This document shows, piece after piece, positions 47,945 to 57,271 of a stretch of 64,000 nt of DNA. The position numbers were made by a program, and so were the translations under genes. Position 1 is the first letter of the stretch. Each line of letters begins with the position of its first letter. This DNA comes from JACCZX01 sp963791315 (GTDB lineage Bacteria > Pseudomonadota > Gammaproteobacteria > Burkholderiales > Burkholderiaceae_F), in the NCBI GenBank assembly GCA_963791315.1, contig CAWBRQ010000007.1:310001-374000 (forward strand), read 5' to 3'. The notes below the pieces were generated by a model that saw nothing but the letters and a program-made list of their open reading frames with translations, ran no database searches and was not told where the DNA came from.

Positions 47945-49642
47945 CTATTCGAGAGTGACGTTGGTTTCCAGTCGACCCGCTCGCTCGTGCCAGGCTGCGA
48001 TTTTAAGGCGTGAGCCCGACTTGGCTTTGACTACCCAATCGACATGAGCCCGGTCGGCCGTGACCTTCTTGTTCGGCCAGAATGAAATGCCGGTGTGCAG
48101 ATATGCCCAGCCTTCGAGTTCGCCCATTTCTTCGCGTGGCTTGCCCGATATCAGCTCCGCACCGTTGGGTAGTTTGATTTCGGCCAGTACTCCGCGCAGC
48201 AACTTGCGCTTGACCGCCATCTTGGTGACGTAGGTCGGCAACCAACCGCTGTTCTGCACGATCAGCCGCACGCGCCATGTATCGGGGCCAGCGGCCTTGA
48301 CGTCGACACTGCCGAGTTCGAGCTTGGGTGAGATCAACGCTTGCCAAAGCAGCCACTGCGGGAAACGCGCGACCTCCCTTTCACGCAATGCGGGCGGCGG
48401 GTTCGCGAAGACGTGCATCCGATTCCAGCCGCCGATCTCGACTTTGCCAAGTTGTGGGTGATCAAATGGCTTCCAGTCGATATGGCCGTCGGTAGGCGAA
48501 ACACGCTGCGCCCACTCGAAGATTTTCAGGTCGTCTTCGATCGGATGATCGCGAAACCAGTGAATCCATTCCTTGTTTTCAATTCCGGCTTCTTTTTTTG
48601 GGTTCCAGATTTCGATCGTCCATGTGAACATGCCGAGATGCTCGTAGATCCAGTCAAAGGAGCCGCTGATGTGCTCGCCCGGCATGTACTGGAACTCGTG
48701 CCAGATCGAAATCGCCGGATAGCCGGTGAGCTCTTCGCCCTTCTTGCCGACCGTTTGATAGGTCCACAGGTCCTCGGCGGGAAGCTGGTCGTCGGGTGCG
48801 GACCCCAGCGGGCGCAGCAGTACGCCAGAGAACGTATGAATGCTGGTGCCACCGCAGATGTTTGGGTGCGACATGAAGAACTCGACGATCGCGCGCACCT
48901 CGGGCTCTGAGGTCGGAAACGGACCCGCGCCAAGCTGTTCAAATTCCTGCCGCCAATTTGCCGGGAAGTTGCGATTTAGGTCGAGGCCCTGCGCATTCCC
49001 CGTGACACCCGCGACGCTGACACTGACGCCGTCGTAGTTCTCGATGCGACCCTCTGCGAACACTCGAAAATATTCGCCGCCGGGCGCATCGGTCGGCGCG
49101 CGACGCACCATCAGACTCGGCTGCTGCGGATGCTTTTTCCACGGCCCGTTCGGATCGGCAACGCGCATCTGCAAGATCCGGCCGTCACCGTCGATGTCTT
49201 CCGTGATCAGCCCGTCGATCGGATCCTCGTCGAACGGATAGCGTCGCGTCGAGGAGCGCACGTAGCGCGGGTTGTCGCCCATCGCCCATTCGGCGCCGTC
49301 GGGGTTGATGCGAGGGCAAACGTAGAACGTGCGTGTATCGAGCGCACGTGAGACCTCGGCGTTATCGGCGCGCTCCTTCATCAGCCAGTCGATAAAGTAC
49401 AAACACGCGTTCGAAGCCGTCAGCTCGATCGAATGAATATTGCCGTCGACCCAGTACGCCGGTTTATCGCTCGCAGCACCCGTTGCGCGATGGGTAAGGG
49501 TCACGACCTGGATCGCCCGGCCTTCGTGACTCGTGCCGATCGTTTCGAGCGAAACGTAGTCCGGGTTTTCGTCGGCGAAGTTGCGCAGAATCGCCATCAG
49601 GTCTTCGTAGCGATAAAAGCGCGAGTAGTCGATGGTAGGCAT
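47945..49642 (-). CDS. M14-family zinc carboxypeptidase
   Basis: A 565-residue metallopeptidase. The zinc-binding HxxE is in WVDGNIHSIELTAS (His70, Glu73), with the substrate-binding Arg in GLDLNRNFP, the third ligand probably His in GTSIHTFSG and the catalytic Glu in WTIEIWNPKK. About 190 C-terminal residues form an extra, probably beta-rich domain. No signal peptide is visible, so it may act in the cytoplasm. The substrate is unknown. It diverges from dgkA. Confidence 0.87.
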   Translation of the reverse strand: MPTIDYSRFYRYEDLMAILRNFADENPDYVSLETIGTSHEGRAIQVVTLTHRATGAASDKPAYWVDGNIHSIELTASNACLYFIDWLMKERADNAEVSRALDTRTFYVCPRINPDGAEWAMGDNPRYVRSSTRRYPFDEDPIDGLITEDIDGDGRILQMRVADPNGPWKKHPQQPSLMVRRAPTDAPGGEYFRVFAEGRIENYDGVSVSVAGVTGNAQGLDLNRNFPANWRQEFEQLGAGPFPTSEPEVRAIVEFFMSHPNICGGTSIHTFSGVLLRPLGSAPDDQLPAEDLWTYQTVGKKGEELTGYPAISIWHEFQYMPGEHISGSFDWIYEHLGMFTWTIEIWNPKKEAGIENKEWIHWFRDHPIEDDLKIFEWAQRVSPTDGHIDWKPFDHPQLGKVEIGGWNRMHVFANPPPALREREVARFPQWLLWQALISPKLELGSVDVKAAGPDTWRVRLIVQNSGWLPTYVTKMAVKRKLLRGVLAEIKLPNGAELISGKPREEMGELEGWAYLHTGISFWPNKKVTADRAHVDWVVKAKSGSRLKIAAWHERAGRLETNVTLE

Positions 49643-49723
49643 GGCGCGAGCGGCGAGGGCGAGGCCGGCGATGATACTGGCGGTTATCCCGCGGCCGCTG
49701 CGGCGGTCGTATCATCCGACGCC

Positions 49724-50140
49724 ATGGCCGAGCAATCTCCCAGCCGCATCGTCCTCGACCGCGCCGCCGAAAAGCGCAAGGGTGGATTGCGCCGAGTGGT
49801 CGACGCGACGCACTACTCGCTGGATGGGTTACGCGCGGCGTGGGCCGGCGAAGACGCTTTCAGGCAAGAGATCATGCTGGCGGCGGTACTCACTCCCGTC
49901 GCTCTGGTGCTGCCGGTTGCATTGGCGGAAAAAGTCCTCTTGGTCGGCGTCTTGATGTTGGTACTGATCGTAGAACTGCTGAACAGCGCAATCGAGGCGG
50001 CGGTTGACCGCGATAGCCTCGAAATCAATCCGCTCGGTAAGCGCGCGAAAGATGTCGGCAGCGCCGCGGTGATGCTGGCGCTGATGCTCGCCGGCGGCAC
50101 TTGGATTGCCATTGTCGGGTGGTATTTCTTCCGAGCGTGA
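49724..50140 (+). CDS. dgkA: Diacylglycerol kinase, prokaryotic DgkA type
   Basis: A 138-residue inner-membrane kinase that converts diacylglycerol to phosphatidic acid. Three membrane helices follow the amphipathic start (RVVDATHYSLDGLRAAW, EDAFRQEIMLAA). The family signature ELLNSAIEAAVD is exact. The in-frame extension upstream of the chosen ATG has no family likeness. The start of purC follows 10 bp after the stop. Confidence 0.95.
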   Translation: MAEQSPSRIVLDRAAEKRKGGLRRVVDATHYSLDGLRAAWAGEDAFRQEIMLAAVLTPVALVLPVALAEKVLLVGVLMLVLIVELLNSAIEAAVDRDSLEINPLGKRAKDVGSAAVMLALMLAGGTWIAIVGWYFFRA

Positions 50141-50150
50141 GCGAATCGGC

Positions 50151-51050
50151 GTGAGTGGGCTCCTGCAGTCCAGCATCAGATCGTTGCCACTCGTGTATCG
50201 AGGCAAGGTGCGCGATAGCTACGCTGTGGGCGACGACAAACTGTTGATTGTCACGACTGATCGGTTGTCCGCGTTCGATGTCGTGATGCGCGAGCCAATC
50301 CCGGATAAGGGCAAGGTGCTGAACGCGATGTCGAACTTCTGGTTCGAGAGGTTGGGGCACGTTACCGCGAATCACCTCACGGGTATCGCACCCGAATCTG
50401 CCGTCACGGACGACGAATTCGATCAAGTTCGCGGCCGCGCCGTGATCGCGATGAGGCTGAAGCCATTGCCGGTCGAAGCTGTCGTGCGCGGCTACCTAAT
50501 CGGCTCCGGGTGGAAGGACTATCAGCGCACAGGCAGCGTGTGTGGGATTGAGCTCCCGCCCGGTTTGCGAATGGCCAGCAAATTGCCTGAGCCGATCTTC
50601 ACGCCGGCCAACAAAGCCGAGCTCGGCACGCACGACGAAAACATCACGTTCGAGCAAATGCGGGAAATTATTGGTGCGGAGCTCGCTTTTCGTGTTCGCT
50701 CGATCAGCCTGGCGCTTTATGCCGCAGCGTCCGAGTACGCCGCGACGCGCGGCATCATCATTGCTGATACGAAGTTCGAATTCGGCATCGACGCAACAGG
50801 CGAGCTGCGGCTAATGGACGAAGTTCTGACGGCCGACTCGTCGCGCTTCTGGCCAGCTGAGCAGTACGCCGAAGGCTCGTCGCCGCCGTCGTTCGACAAG
50901 CAGTTCGTACGCGACTGGCTGGAGACACAGCATTGGAACAAGACCCCGCCTCCGCCGGCGCTGCCGCCCGAGGTCGTAGCCAAAACCGCCGCGAAGTACC
51001 GCGATGCACTGCTGCGGCTGACCGGCCAAACCGTCGTTGGTGATCGGTGA
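50151..51050 (+). CDS. purC: Phosphoribosylaminoimidazole-succinocarboxamide synthase
   Basis: PurC joins aspartate to CAIR in purine synthesis. LVYRGKVRDSYAVGDDKLLIVTTDRLSAFD is split here for the conserved ATP region (GKVRDSY, TDRLSAFD). PVEAVVRGYLIGSGWKDY, ELGTHDENITFEQM and IADTKFEFGID match the family. The GTG giving MSGLLQSSIRSLPLVY is the preferred start. The gene order purC-purE-purK follows pathway logic. Confidence 0.95.
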   Translation: MSGLLQSSIRSLPLVYRGKVRDSYAVGDDKLLIVTTDRLSAFDVVMREPIPDKGKVLNAMSNFWFERLGHVTANHLTGIAPESAVTDDEFDQVRGRAVIAMRLKPLPVEAVVRGYLIGSGWKDYQRTGSVCGIELPPGLRMASKLPEPIFTPANKAELGTHDENITFEQMREIIGAELAFRVRSISLALYAAASEYAATRGIIIADTKFEFGIDATGELRLMDEVLTADSSRFWPAEQYAEGSSPPSFDKQFVRDWLETQHWNKTPPPPALPPEVVAKTAAKYRDALLRLTGQTVVGDR

Positions 51051-51054
51051 TCCG

Positions 51055-51060
51055 TACAAT
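51055..51060 (+). promoter_or_regulatory. Possible -10 box upstream of purE
   Basis: TACAAT lies 24 bp before the purE ATG and 4 bp after the purC stop, in the only gap of the purCEK series. No -35 of quality is at the right spacing, so it may be coincidental. Confidence 0.3.
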
Positions 51061-51083
51061 CGCTCTTTTACCTGCGATCCACG

Positions 51084-51587
51084 ATGAAACGTGATGGGCA
51101 CTCCGCGCCGCTGGTCGGCGTGCTGATGGGCTCTACGTCCGATTGGGACGTGATGCAGCACGCCTGCGAAGTACTGAAGGAATTTGGCGTGCGCTTCGAA
51201 ACCCGCGTCGTATCCGCGCACCGCACGCCCGACGAGATGTTTGCCTACGCTGAAGAAGCCCGCGCGCGCGGATTGAAAGCGATCATTGCGGGGGCCGGTG
51301 GGGCCGCGCACTTGCCCGGCATGCTGGCATCAAAAACATTGATTCCGGTACTGGGCGTGCCTATTCCATCGAAGTATTTGCGCGGCGAGGATTCGCTGCT
51401 GTCGATCGTGCAGATGCCCAGAGGTGTGCCGGTCGCGACGTTCGCCATTGGCGAAGCGGGCGCGGCGAATGCCGCGCTGTTCGCGCTCGAGATGCTTGCC
51501 ACGCAGGACGGCGAGCTTGCGACGGCGCTTGCGCAGTATCGCGCCACGCAGAACGAAAAAGCGCGCAACATGACCTTGCCGCTGTAG
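51084..51587 (+). CDS. purE: N5-carboxyaminoimidazole ribonucleotide mutase
   Basis: PurE converts N5-CAIR to CAIR. The 167-residue protein has the class I signature GSTSDWDVM, SAHRTPDEM and AGGAAHLPGM, with the phosphate-binding SLLSIVQMPRGVPVAT. The presence of purK downstream agrees with the two-step bacterial route (class I PurE). Confidence 0.96.
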   Translation: MKRDGHSAPLVGVLMGSTSDWDVMQHACEVLKEFGVRFETRVVSAHRTPDEMFAYAEEARARGLKAIIAGAGGAAHLPGMLASKTLIPVLGVPIPSKYLRGEDSLLSIVQMPRGVPVATFAIGEAGAANAALFALEMLATQDGELATALAQYRATQNEKARNMTLPL

Positions 51588-51595
51588 CGGCTTTG

Positions 51596-52762
51596 ATGGA
51601 CTCGATTCCGCCGGGTTCTTGGCTCGGGTTGCTGGGCGGTGGGCAACTCGGCCGCATGTTTTGCATGGCCGCGCAATCGCTTGGCTACAAAGTGTGTGTG
51701 TTGGATCCAGGACACGACAGTCCCGCGGGTGCCGTAGCCGACGATCAAATCGCCGCGGATTACCTCGACGAGAGTGCGTTAACAGAGCTCGGGCGACGCT
51801 GTCGCGCTGCGACGACCGAGTTCGAAAATGTGCCGGCGGCCGCACTGGAATTCCTCGCGCAGCATTGCCGTGTCAGTCCCGACGCTGCGAGCGTCGCGAT
51901 CGCGCAGAATCGGATTGCCGAGAAGCGTTTTATCGCTGAGTGCGGAATCGATGTTGTGCCGCACGTGGTGATCGAGCGCGAAGGCGACCTGCAGGGTCTC
52001 AGCGCGCAGCTTTTCCCTGCGATATTGAAGTCGGCGAGGATGGGTTACGACGGCAAAGGTCAGGTGCCCCTGCAGACTTTGGATACGGCGCGGGCAGCGT
52101 GGGAGCACATGGGTCGCGTGCCATGCGTGCTCGAAAAGAAGGTGTCGTTGAAACTCGAAGTATCGGTCGTAGCGTGCCGCGCAACAGATGGCACGGCTGT
52201 CACCTTCCCGCTAGCCGAGAACGAGCACCGTGGCGGGATACTCGCGACATCGATCGCCCCAGCGCGTGTGAATGACGCTATTGCCCGGCGCGCGCGCGAT
52301 GCGGCACTGACGCTTGCCGAGCGCATGAACTATGTCGGCGTACTTTGCGTCGAATTCTTTGTGTTGCAGGACGATTCGCTGTTGGTCAACGAGATCGCGC
52401 CGCGCCCGCATAACTCTGGGCATTACACGATCGACGCGTGTGTGACGAGCCAGTACGAGCAGCAGGCGCGCGTTATGGCAAATCTGCCACTCGGCGACAC
52501 GAGCCAGGTGATGCCGTCGGTCATGCTGAACATACTCGGCGATCAATGGTTCCGCAGTCGTTCGGGCGGGCAGACGATGCATGAACCTGACTGGTTGTCG
52601 GTGCTCGCGGTGCCCGGCGCAAAGCTGCACTTGTACGGCAAGCGCGAGGCACGCCAAGGTCGCAAGATGGGACACGTGACCTGTGTGGCGCCGACGTTGC
52701 CCGAAGCAATTGCGCGCTCGTGCCGCGTCGCCGGAGCGCTCGGCATTGCGCCGGCCCCATGA
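51596..52762 (+). CDS. purK: 5-(carboxyamino)imidazole ribonucleotide synthase
   Basis: PurK is an ATP-grasp enzyme that carboxylates AIR with ATP and bicarbonate, feeding PurE. LGLLGGGQLGRMFCMAA is the N-terminal dinucleotide-like fold. ATTEFENVP, LKSARMGYDGKGQ and NEIAPRPHNSGHYTIDAC are diagnostic. The ATG at 51596 is preferred to a TTG 3 bp earlier. The frame is intact. Confidence 0.96.
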   Translation: MDSIPPGSWLGLLGGGQLGRMFCMAAQSLGYKVCVLDPGHDSPAGAVADDQIAADYLDESALTELGRRCRAATTEFENVPAAALEFLAQHCRVSPDAASVAIAQNRIAEKRFIAECGIDVVPHVVIEREGDLQGLSAQLFPAILKSARMGYDGKGQVPLQTLDTARAAWEHMGRVPCVLEKKVSLKLEVSVVACRATDGTAVTFPLAENEHRGGILATSIAPARVNDAIARRARDAALTLAERMNYVGVLCVEFFVLQDDSLLVNEIAPRPHNSGHYTIDACVTSQYEQQARVMANLPLGDTSQVMPSVMLNILGDQWFRSRSGGQTMHEPDWLSVLAVPGAKLHLYGKREARQGRKMGHVTCVAPTLPEAIARSCRVAGALGIAPAP

Positions 52763-52775
52763 CACCGCGTCCCGG

Positions 52776-53771
52776 ATGAACCTGCCTGCGGTCGATGCTG
52801 CAGCGATCAATCGCGCGGTCGAAGTCCTGCGCCGCGGCGGCATCGTCGCGCTGCCCACTGAAACGGTTTATGGCCTCGCCGCGGATGCCGACAATGACGA
52901 CGCGGTACGGAAGTTGTTCGCTGCAAAGGGACGGCCGGCGGATCATCCGGTCATCGTGCATGTCAGCGGTGCCGACGCGTTCGACGACTGGGCGATCGAA
53001 GTGCCTGACGCCGCACGTGTGCTTGCGCGCTCGTTCTGGCCGGGCCCGTTGACGCTGGTGCTCAAACGCAGCGCACGTGCACGCGACATCGTTACCGGCG
53101 GGCAGGACACCGTGGGACTCCGATCGCCGGCGCATCCTTGGGCGCGTGCGTTACTGCGCGCGTTCGGCGGTGCTCTGGCGGCGCCGAGCGCAAACAGCTT
53201 TGGTCGTATCAGCCCAACCACCGCCCAACACGTGATCGATGATCTTGGAATCAAACCGCGTGGCAAAGTCGACCTGATCCTTGACGGCGGTCCATGTCCG
53301 GTGGGAATCGAGTCGACCATCGTCGATGTCAGTAGTGATACGCCGACGCTGCTGCGACCCGGCGCAGTCACGCGCGATCAGCTACAAGAGACACTCGGTC
53401 GCCATTTGGTCGATGCCGGCGCTAAAGCACCACGCTCCCCGGGGCGGCTCGAAAAGCACTACGCACCCTACACGCCGCTCGCGGTGATGCAGGGGGAGGC
53501 GCTGCTCGCGACGCTGTCGAAGCCGGGTGGCGAACGCATTGCGGTACTCGCGCCTCTGGATTTGCTGCAGCACTGTCGAGCCGATGTGGCGCTGGCGATT
53601 GCCGCTGCAGAACACGCCGACGACTACGCGCGCCTGCTGTATGAGTCGCTGCATCGGCTCGATTCGAGCGGCGCGGATCGCCTGATCGTTGCGGCACCTC
53701 CTACTGGTCCGCAGTGGGATGCGATACATGACCGTTTGCGGCGGGCGCAGACCGGCGCTGCTACGGGGTAG
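52776..53771 (+). CDS. Threonylcarbamoyl-AMP synthase, Sua5 type
   Basis: This enzyme makes threonylcarbamoyl-AMP for the t6A37 modification of tRNAs. Residues 1-200 form the YrdC/TsaC domain (GIVALPTETVYGLAADA, KGRPADHPV, FWPGPLTLVL, SAPSANSFGRISPT-like APSANSFGRISPT). A C-terminal Sua5 domain follows (LRPGAVTRDQL, SPGRLEKHYAPYTPL), so it is the long Sua5 form of 331 residues. It starts 13 bp after the purK stop. Confidence 0.93.
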   Translation: MNLPAVDAAAINRAVEVLRRGGIVALPTETVYGLAADADNDDAVRKLFAAKGRPADHPVIVHVSGADAFDDWAIEVPDAARVLARSFWPGPLTLVLKRSARARDIVTGGQDTVGLRSPAHPWARALLRAFGGALAAPSANSFGRISPTTAQHVIDDLGIKPRGKVDLILDGGPCPVGIESTIVDVSSDTPTLLRPGAVTRDQLQETLGRHLVDAGAKAPRSPGRLEKHYAPYTPLAVMQGEALLATLSKPGGERIAVLAPLDLLQHCRADVALAIAAAEHADDYARLLYESLHRLDSSGADRLIVAAPPTGPQWDAIHDRLRRAQTGAATG

Positions 53772-53857
53772 CGCCGGTCTGCATCTGCAAGCGACTATTA
53801 TTCAAGGTGCGGCGTAGCTGCTGTGTCACCCATAACCAGATCTACCGGAGACAACCC

Positions 53858-54808
53858 ATGATCGACTTCAGCCGCCATGCGGCTCGTGTTCTCGCCGCGC
53901 TTGCCGCGGCGGCATTCCTTGTTTCATGCGGTGGTAGCGATGATGATTCGCCGCCGCAACCGGCATTCGGGCAAGTTACCTATGTCTTCGGCGCCAGCAC
54001 CAGTGATACGGGCAATACGTGCAACCTGATTCCTGCAAATTGTCCTCCGACCCCGCCCTATGCAACCGGCCGCTTTTCCAATGGCCAGCTGTTTGCGGAA
54101 ATCGTGGCTGCTCGTTACGGAGCCGCGGTTACGCCGTCTCGCCTAGGCGGCAATAACTTTGCCTACGCCGGGGCGCGCACCGGTCCAATTACCGGCACGA
54201 TCCAAGGCGTGCCCAACATGGTGACGCAGCTCGATCAGTATTTCGCGCGGGTCAACTTTGCTTCGAGCGCGAACGCGCTTTTCATCGTCGACGGCGTCAC
54301 GGTCGGCAACGATATCGTCGATGCGCTGACACTGGCGCAGACGAATCCCAATGCGCCCACCACCGTGTTGACCGGCGCGGTCACCAACATCGTCACGATC
54401 ATCAATCGCTTGTATGCGTCGGGTGCGCGCCAAATCCTTATTGCGAACAGCGCGGACATCGGCAAGACGCCTCGCGCACAGGCGCTTGGCCCGACGGCAG
54501 CCGCTGGCGCTACCCAGCTGTCCGCGCAATTCAATGGAGCGCTGGCGCAGCAGATCGCGCAGATTCGCGCAGCATCACCTGGATTAAGCCTGTATGTGGT
54601 GGACGTGTTTGCACTGAATACCGAGGCGATCGCCAATCCGGCAGCGTTGGGTTACACGAACGCGACCGCCCCGTGCTTCAACGACCTGGTCGCACCGCCG
54701 ACACTGTGCGCCACACCAGCGACTTACTTCTACTGGGACTCGTTTCATCCAACCGCAACGACGCACAACATAACTGCGCAGCGGGCGATTGCGACAATCG
54801 GCCGTTAG
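53858..54808 (+). CDS. GDSL/SGNH-family lipoprotein hydrolase
   Basis: A 316-residue secreted esterase-like protein with a lipoprotein signal (VLAALAAAAFLVSC; lipidated Cys near 24). The block I Ser motif reads VFGASTSDTGNTC where GDSLSDTG is usual: Ala replaces Asp before the nucleophile. Block III is around GGNNFAYAGAR, and the catalytic Asp/His pair is in YFYWDSFHPTATTH. It would hydrolyse esters at the outer membrane or periplasm; the substrate is unknown. CCGGAGA lies upstream of the ATG. It converges on livF with 14 bp between stops. Confidence 0.88.
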   Translation: MIDFSRHAARVLAALAAAAFLVSCGGSDDDSPPQPAFGQVTYVFGASTSDTGNTCNLIPANCPPTPPYATGRFSNGQLFAEIVAARYGAAVTPSRLGGNNFAYAGARTGPITGTIQGVPNMVTQLDQYFARVNFASSANALFIVDGVTVGNDIVDALTLAQTNPNAPTTVLTGAVTNIVTIINRLYASGARQILIANSADIGKTPRAQALGPTAAAGATQLSAQFNGALAQQIAQIRAASPGLSLYVVDVFALNTEAIANPAALGYTNATAPCFNDLVAPPTLCATPATYFYWDSFHPTATTHNITAQRAIATIGR

Positions 54809-54822
54809 GTATCTGAAGGTGC

Positions 54823-55545
54823 TCACACGCCAAGGTATCGCGCGAGCTTTTCCGGTGCCTTGGCCAATTCGGCCGATTTTCCTTCGAGGACCACGCGCCC
54901 CTTTTCGAGGACCACGCAGCGATCGGTATGCGCGAGAACCGAGCGGTAGTTGCGATCGACGATCAACGATGCCATGCCCGTCGCGCGGATTGCGCCGATG
55001 ATGCGCCAGATCTCACGCACGACCAGCGGAGCCAGACCTTCGGTGGCCTCGTCGACGAGCATCACGTCGGGATTCGTCATCAGCGCGCGCCCGATCGCAA
55101 GCATCTGCTGTTCGCCGCCGGATAGTTGCGCGCCCCCGTGCTGCAGCCGCTCTGCGAGGCGGGGAAAGGTCTGCATCACACGATCGATCGACCAGTCGCG
55201 ACGGCCGTTGTTACCGGCACGCGCTGCCATCAGCAAATTCTCCTGCACCGAAAGATTCGGAAAAATCGCGCGACCTTCGGGCACGTAACCGATGCCGAGG
55301 CGCGCGATGCGGTCGGGTCGCGCGCGCGTGCAATCCCTGCCGCGAATTCGAATCGCGCCCGAAGTTGGCCGCACGAGGCCGAGTAGCGTGCGAATTAGAG
55401 TGGTCTTGCCCATGCCGTTGCGGCCGAGCAGGCCGACCGCTTCGCCGGCGCCGATCACCAGCGAAGCACCGTGCAGGATGTGGCTTGCCCCGTAGTGTGT
55501 ATGCAACTCGGCGGCGTCGATCAGCGGTGCGGTCTTGGCGCTCAA
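54823..55545 (-). CDS. livF: Branched-chain/aromatic acid ABC transporter, ATP-binding protein LivF
   Basis: One of two ATPases of a HAAT-family importer. Walker A is GRNGMGKTTL, the signature LSGGEQQMLAIGRAL and Walker B MLVDEATEGLAP. The 240-residue length is usual for LivF. A TTG start overlaps the livG stop by 4 bp. It is the last gene of the minus-strand bclA-to-livF series, so the complex probably imports an aromatic carboxylate, not leucine. Confidence 0.93.
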   Translation of the reverse strand: MSAKTAPLIDAAELHTHYGASHILHGASLVIGAGEAVGLLGRNGMGKTTLIRTLLGLVRPTSGAIRIRGRDCTRARPDRIARLGIGYVPEGRAIFPNLSVQENLLMAARAGNNGRRDWSIDRVMQTFPRLAERLQHGGAQLSGGEQQMLAIGRALMTNPDVMLVDEATEGLAPLVVREIWRIIGAIRATGMASLIVDRNYRSVLAHTDRCVVLEKGRVVLEGKSAELAKAPEKLARYLGV

Positions 55546-56303
55546 CGCGACGCTTCCTCGTCGACATGTGTGCCGAGATACGCCTCCTGCACTTCTGCAT
55601 TGCCGCGTATCGCAGATGGCGTCCCGCTTGCAAGCACACGGCCGTTGACCATCACGGTGATTCGGTCCGAGACGCGAAAGACGGCGTCCATGTCGTGTTC
55701 GACCAGCAATATCGCGTGGCTCGCCTTCAAGTCATTTACCAGCGCCAGCATGCGTTCGGTTTCTTCCGCACCCATGCCGGCCAACGGCTCATCGAGAAGT
55801 AGGATTTGAGGCGCCGTGGCCAGGCACATGGCGATCTCGAGTTGCCGCTTCGCACCGTGCGATAGCGTCGCGGCAATGACCTCGCCTTGCGATGCAAGCC
55901 CCACGCGCTGCAAGGCGCGGTCCGCCGCCGCGGTCGACGAATCGCAGTTCGTCGCCGACGTGAACAAGTCCCACGGCCGCTGCCAGCGCGCCTGTGCGGA
56001 AAGGCGGCAATTCTCGCGCACGCTGAAATTTTGAAAGATAGTCGTGCGCTGATAGCTGCGCCCGAGCCCGGCTTGCGCGCGGCGGGGCTGGCTCCATCGC
56101 GTGACATCGCGTCCAGCCAACTCGACGCGCCCGGAAGTTGGGGCGATTTCGCCGCACAACACGTTGATCAGAGTCGACTTGCCGGCGCCATTTGTTCCGA
56201 TCAACGCGTGAATCTCGCCACGATCGATGCTGAGCGACACCTGATCGACTGCACGTAGCCCGCCGAAATGGCGCGAGATGTTTTTCGCAGCCAGCAGCGT
56301 CAT
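55542..56303 (-). CDS. livG: Branched-chain/aromatic acid ABC transporter, ATP-binding protein LivG
   Basis: The second ATPase of the importer, 253 residues. Walker A GTNGAGKSTL, signature LSHGAKRQLEIAM, Walker B LLLDEPLAGMGAEE and switch His in LVEHDMDAVF are all present. The ATG overlaps the livM stop (ATGA). An in-frame open stretch runs upstream across livM but has no coding likeness. Confidence 0.94.
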   Translation of the reverse strand: MTLLAAKNISRHFGGLRAVDQVSLSIDRGEIHALIGTNGAGKSTLINVLCGEIAPTSGRVELAGRDVTRWSQPRRAQAGLGRSYQRTTIFQNFSVRENCRLSAQARWQRPWDLFTSATNCDSSTAAADRALQRVGLASQGEVIAATLSHGAKRQLEIAMCLATAPQILLLDEPLAGMGAEETERMLALVNDLKASHAILLVEHDMDAVFRVSDRITVMVNGRVLASGTPSAIRGNAEVQEAYLGTHVDEEASR

Positions 56304-57271
56304 GCAGCATTCCGCCGACGAAGTTGCGCACCAAGGCCAACCAGGCCCTGCGGCATCAGCGCCACAAACGCGATGATCGTGAGACCCAGCGGGAGCTGCC
56401 AATGCTTGGCAAACGATCCGAAGATCGCCTGCGATTGATAGAACTCCTGCAGCGCGACGAATGCGATTGCGCCGAGCACTGCTCCGCGCAGACTCCCGAT
56501 GCCACCGAGAATGATCATCAGCAGCACCGCCCCCGACTGATGCCACGACAGAATCTCGGGGTTCACGTACCCATCCTTGAGCGCGTAAAGAAAACCTGCA
56601 GCACCTGCGAGCATCGCGGCGATAACAAACGCAGCCAGCTTGTACGGATAGGTTGGGAAGCCAGCCGCGCGCATTCGCTGTTCGTTTACGCGGATACCGG
56701 CGAGCGCGCGTCCGAACCGACTTCGTTGCAAAGCTGCTAGCAGAAGAAACGTCAGCACCAGCGCAACAAGAACGAAAAAATAGAAGACAAGCGGCGAATC
56801 CAGATTGAGGAGCGTCGCGCTGCCGATTGAAACGCTTGGACGAAAATACAAATAAATTCCGTCGCTGCCGCCGGCAGCCTTCGTGTCGTGAAACACGTAA
56901 TACGCCATCTGCGCGAAGGCGAGCGTCACCATGATGAAGTAGACACCGCGCGTGCGCAGCGACAAAGCGCCAACCGCAAAGGCGTACAAGCCAGCCGCAG
57001 CCAGTGCGGCCGGAAACAGAATCCAAAACGATGCGGATCCTGATTGCGGCGACAACAGCGCCGCGATGTAAGCGCCGATCCCGAAGAACGCCGCGTGGCC
57101 GAAAGACACCAGTCCCGTCTGGCCGACAAGTAATTCGAGGCTCAACGCAAACACCGAGAGAATCATGACCTTCATCACGAGGTCGACGTAGTACTTCTCG
57201 CCAACGAACGGAAACGCAGCGGCCAAAGCAACCAGCGCGAGCAGCGGCACAGAACGCGAATCGATCTTCAT
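56300..57271 (-). CDS. livM: Branched-chain/aromatic acid ABC transporter permease LivM
   Basis: An inner-membrane permease of 323 residues with about eight hydrophobic segments. Family landmarks are LLVGQTGLVSFGHAAFFGIGAY near residue 50 and the ATPase contact GGIGSLRGAVLGA near 260. It would pair with LivH to form the channel. It overlaps both neighbours by 4 bp, so the whole transporter is translationally coupled. Confidence 0.94.
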   Translation of the reverse strand: MKIDSRSVPLLALVALAAAFPFVGEKYYVDLVMKVMILSVFALSLELLVGQTGLVSFGHAAFFGIGAYIAALLSPQSGSASFWILFPAALAAAGLYAFAVGALSLRTRGVYFIMVTLAFAQMAYYVFHDTKAAGGSDGIYLYFRPSVSIGSATLLNLDSPLVFYFFVLVALVLTFLLLAALQRSRFGRALAGIRVNEQRMRAAGFPTYPYKLAAFVIAAMLAGAAGFLYALKDGYVNPEILSWHQSGAVLLMIILGGIGSLRGAVLGAIAFVALQEFYQSQAIFGSFAKHWQLPLGLTIIAFVALMPQGLVGLGAQLRRRNAA

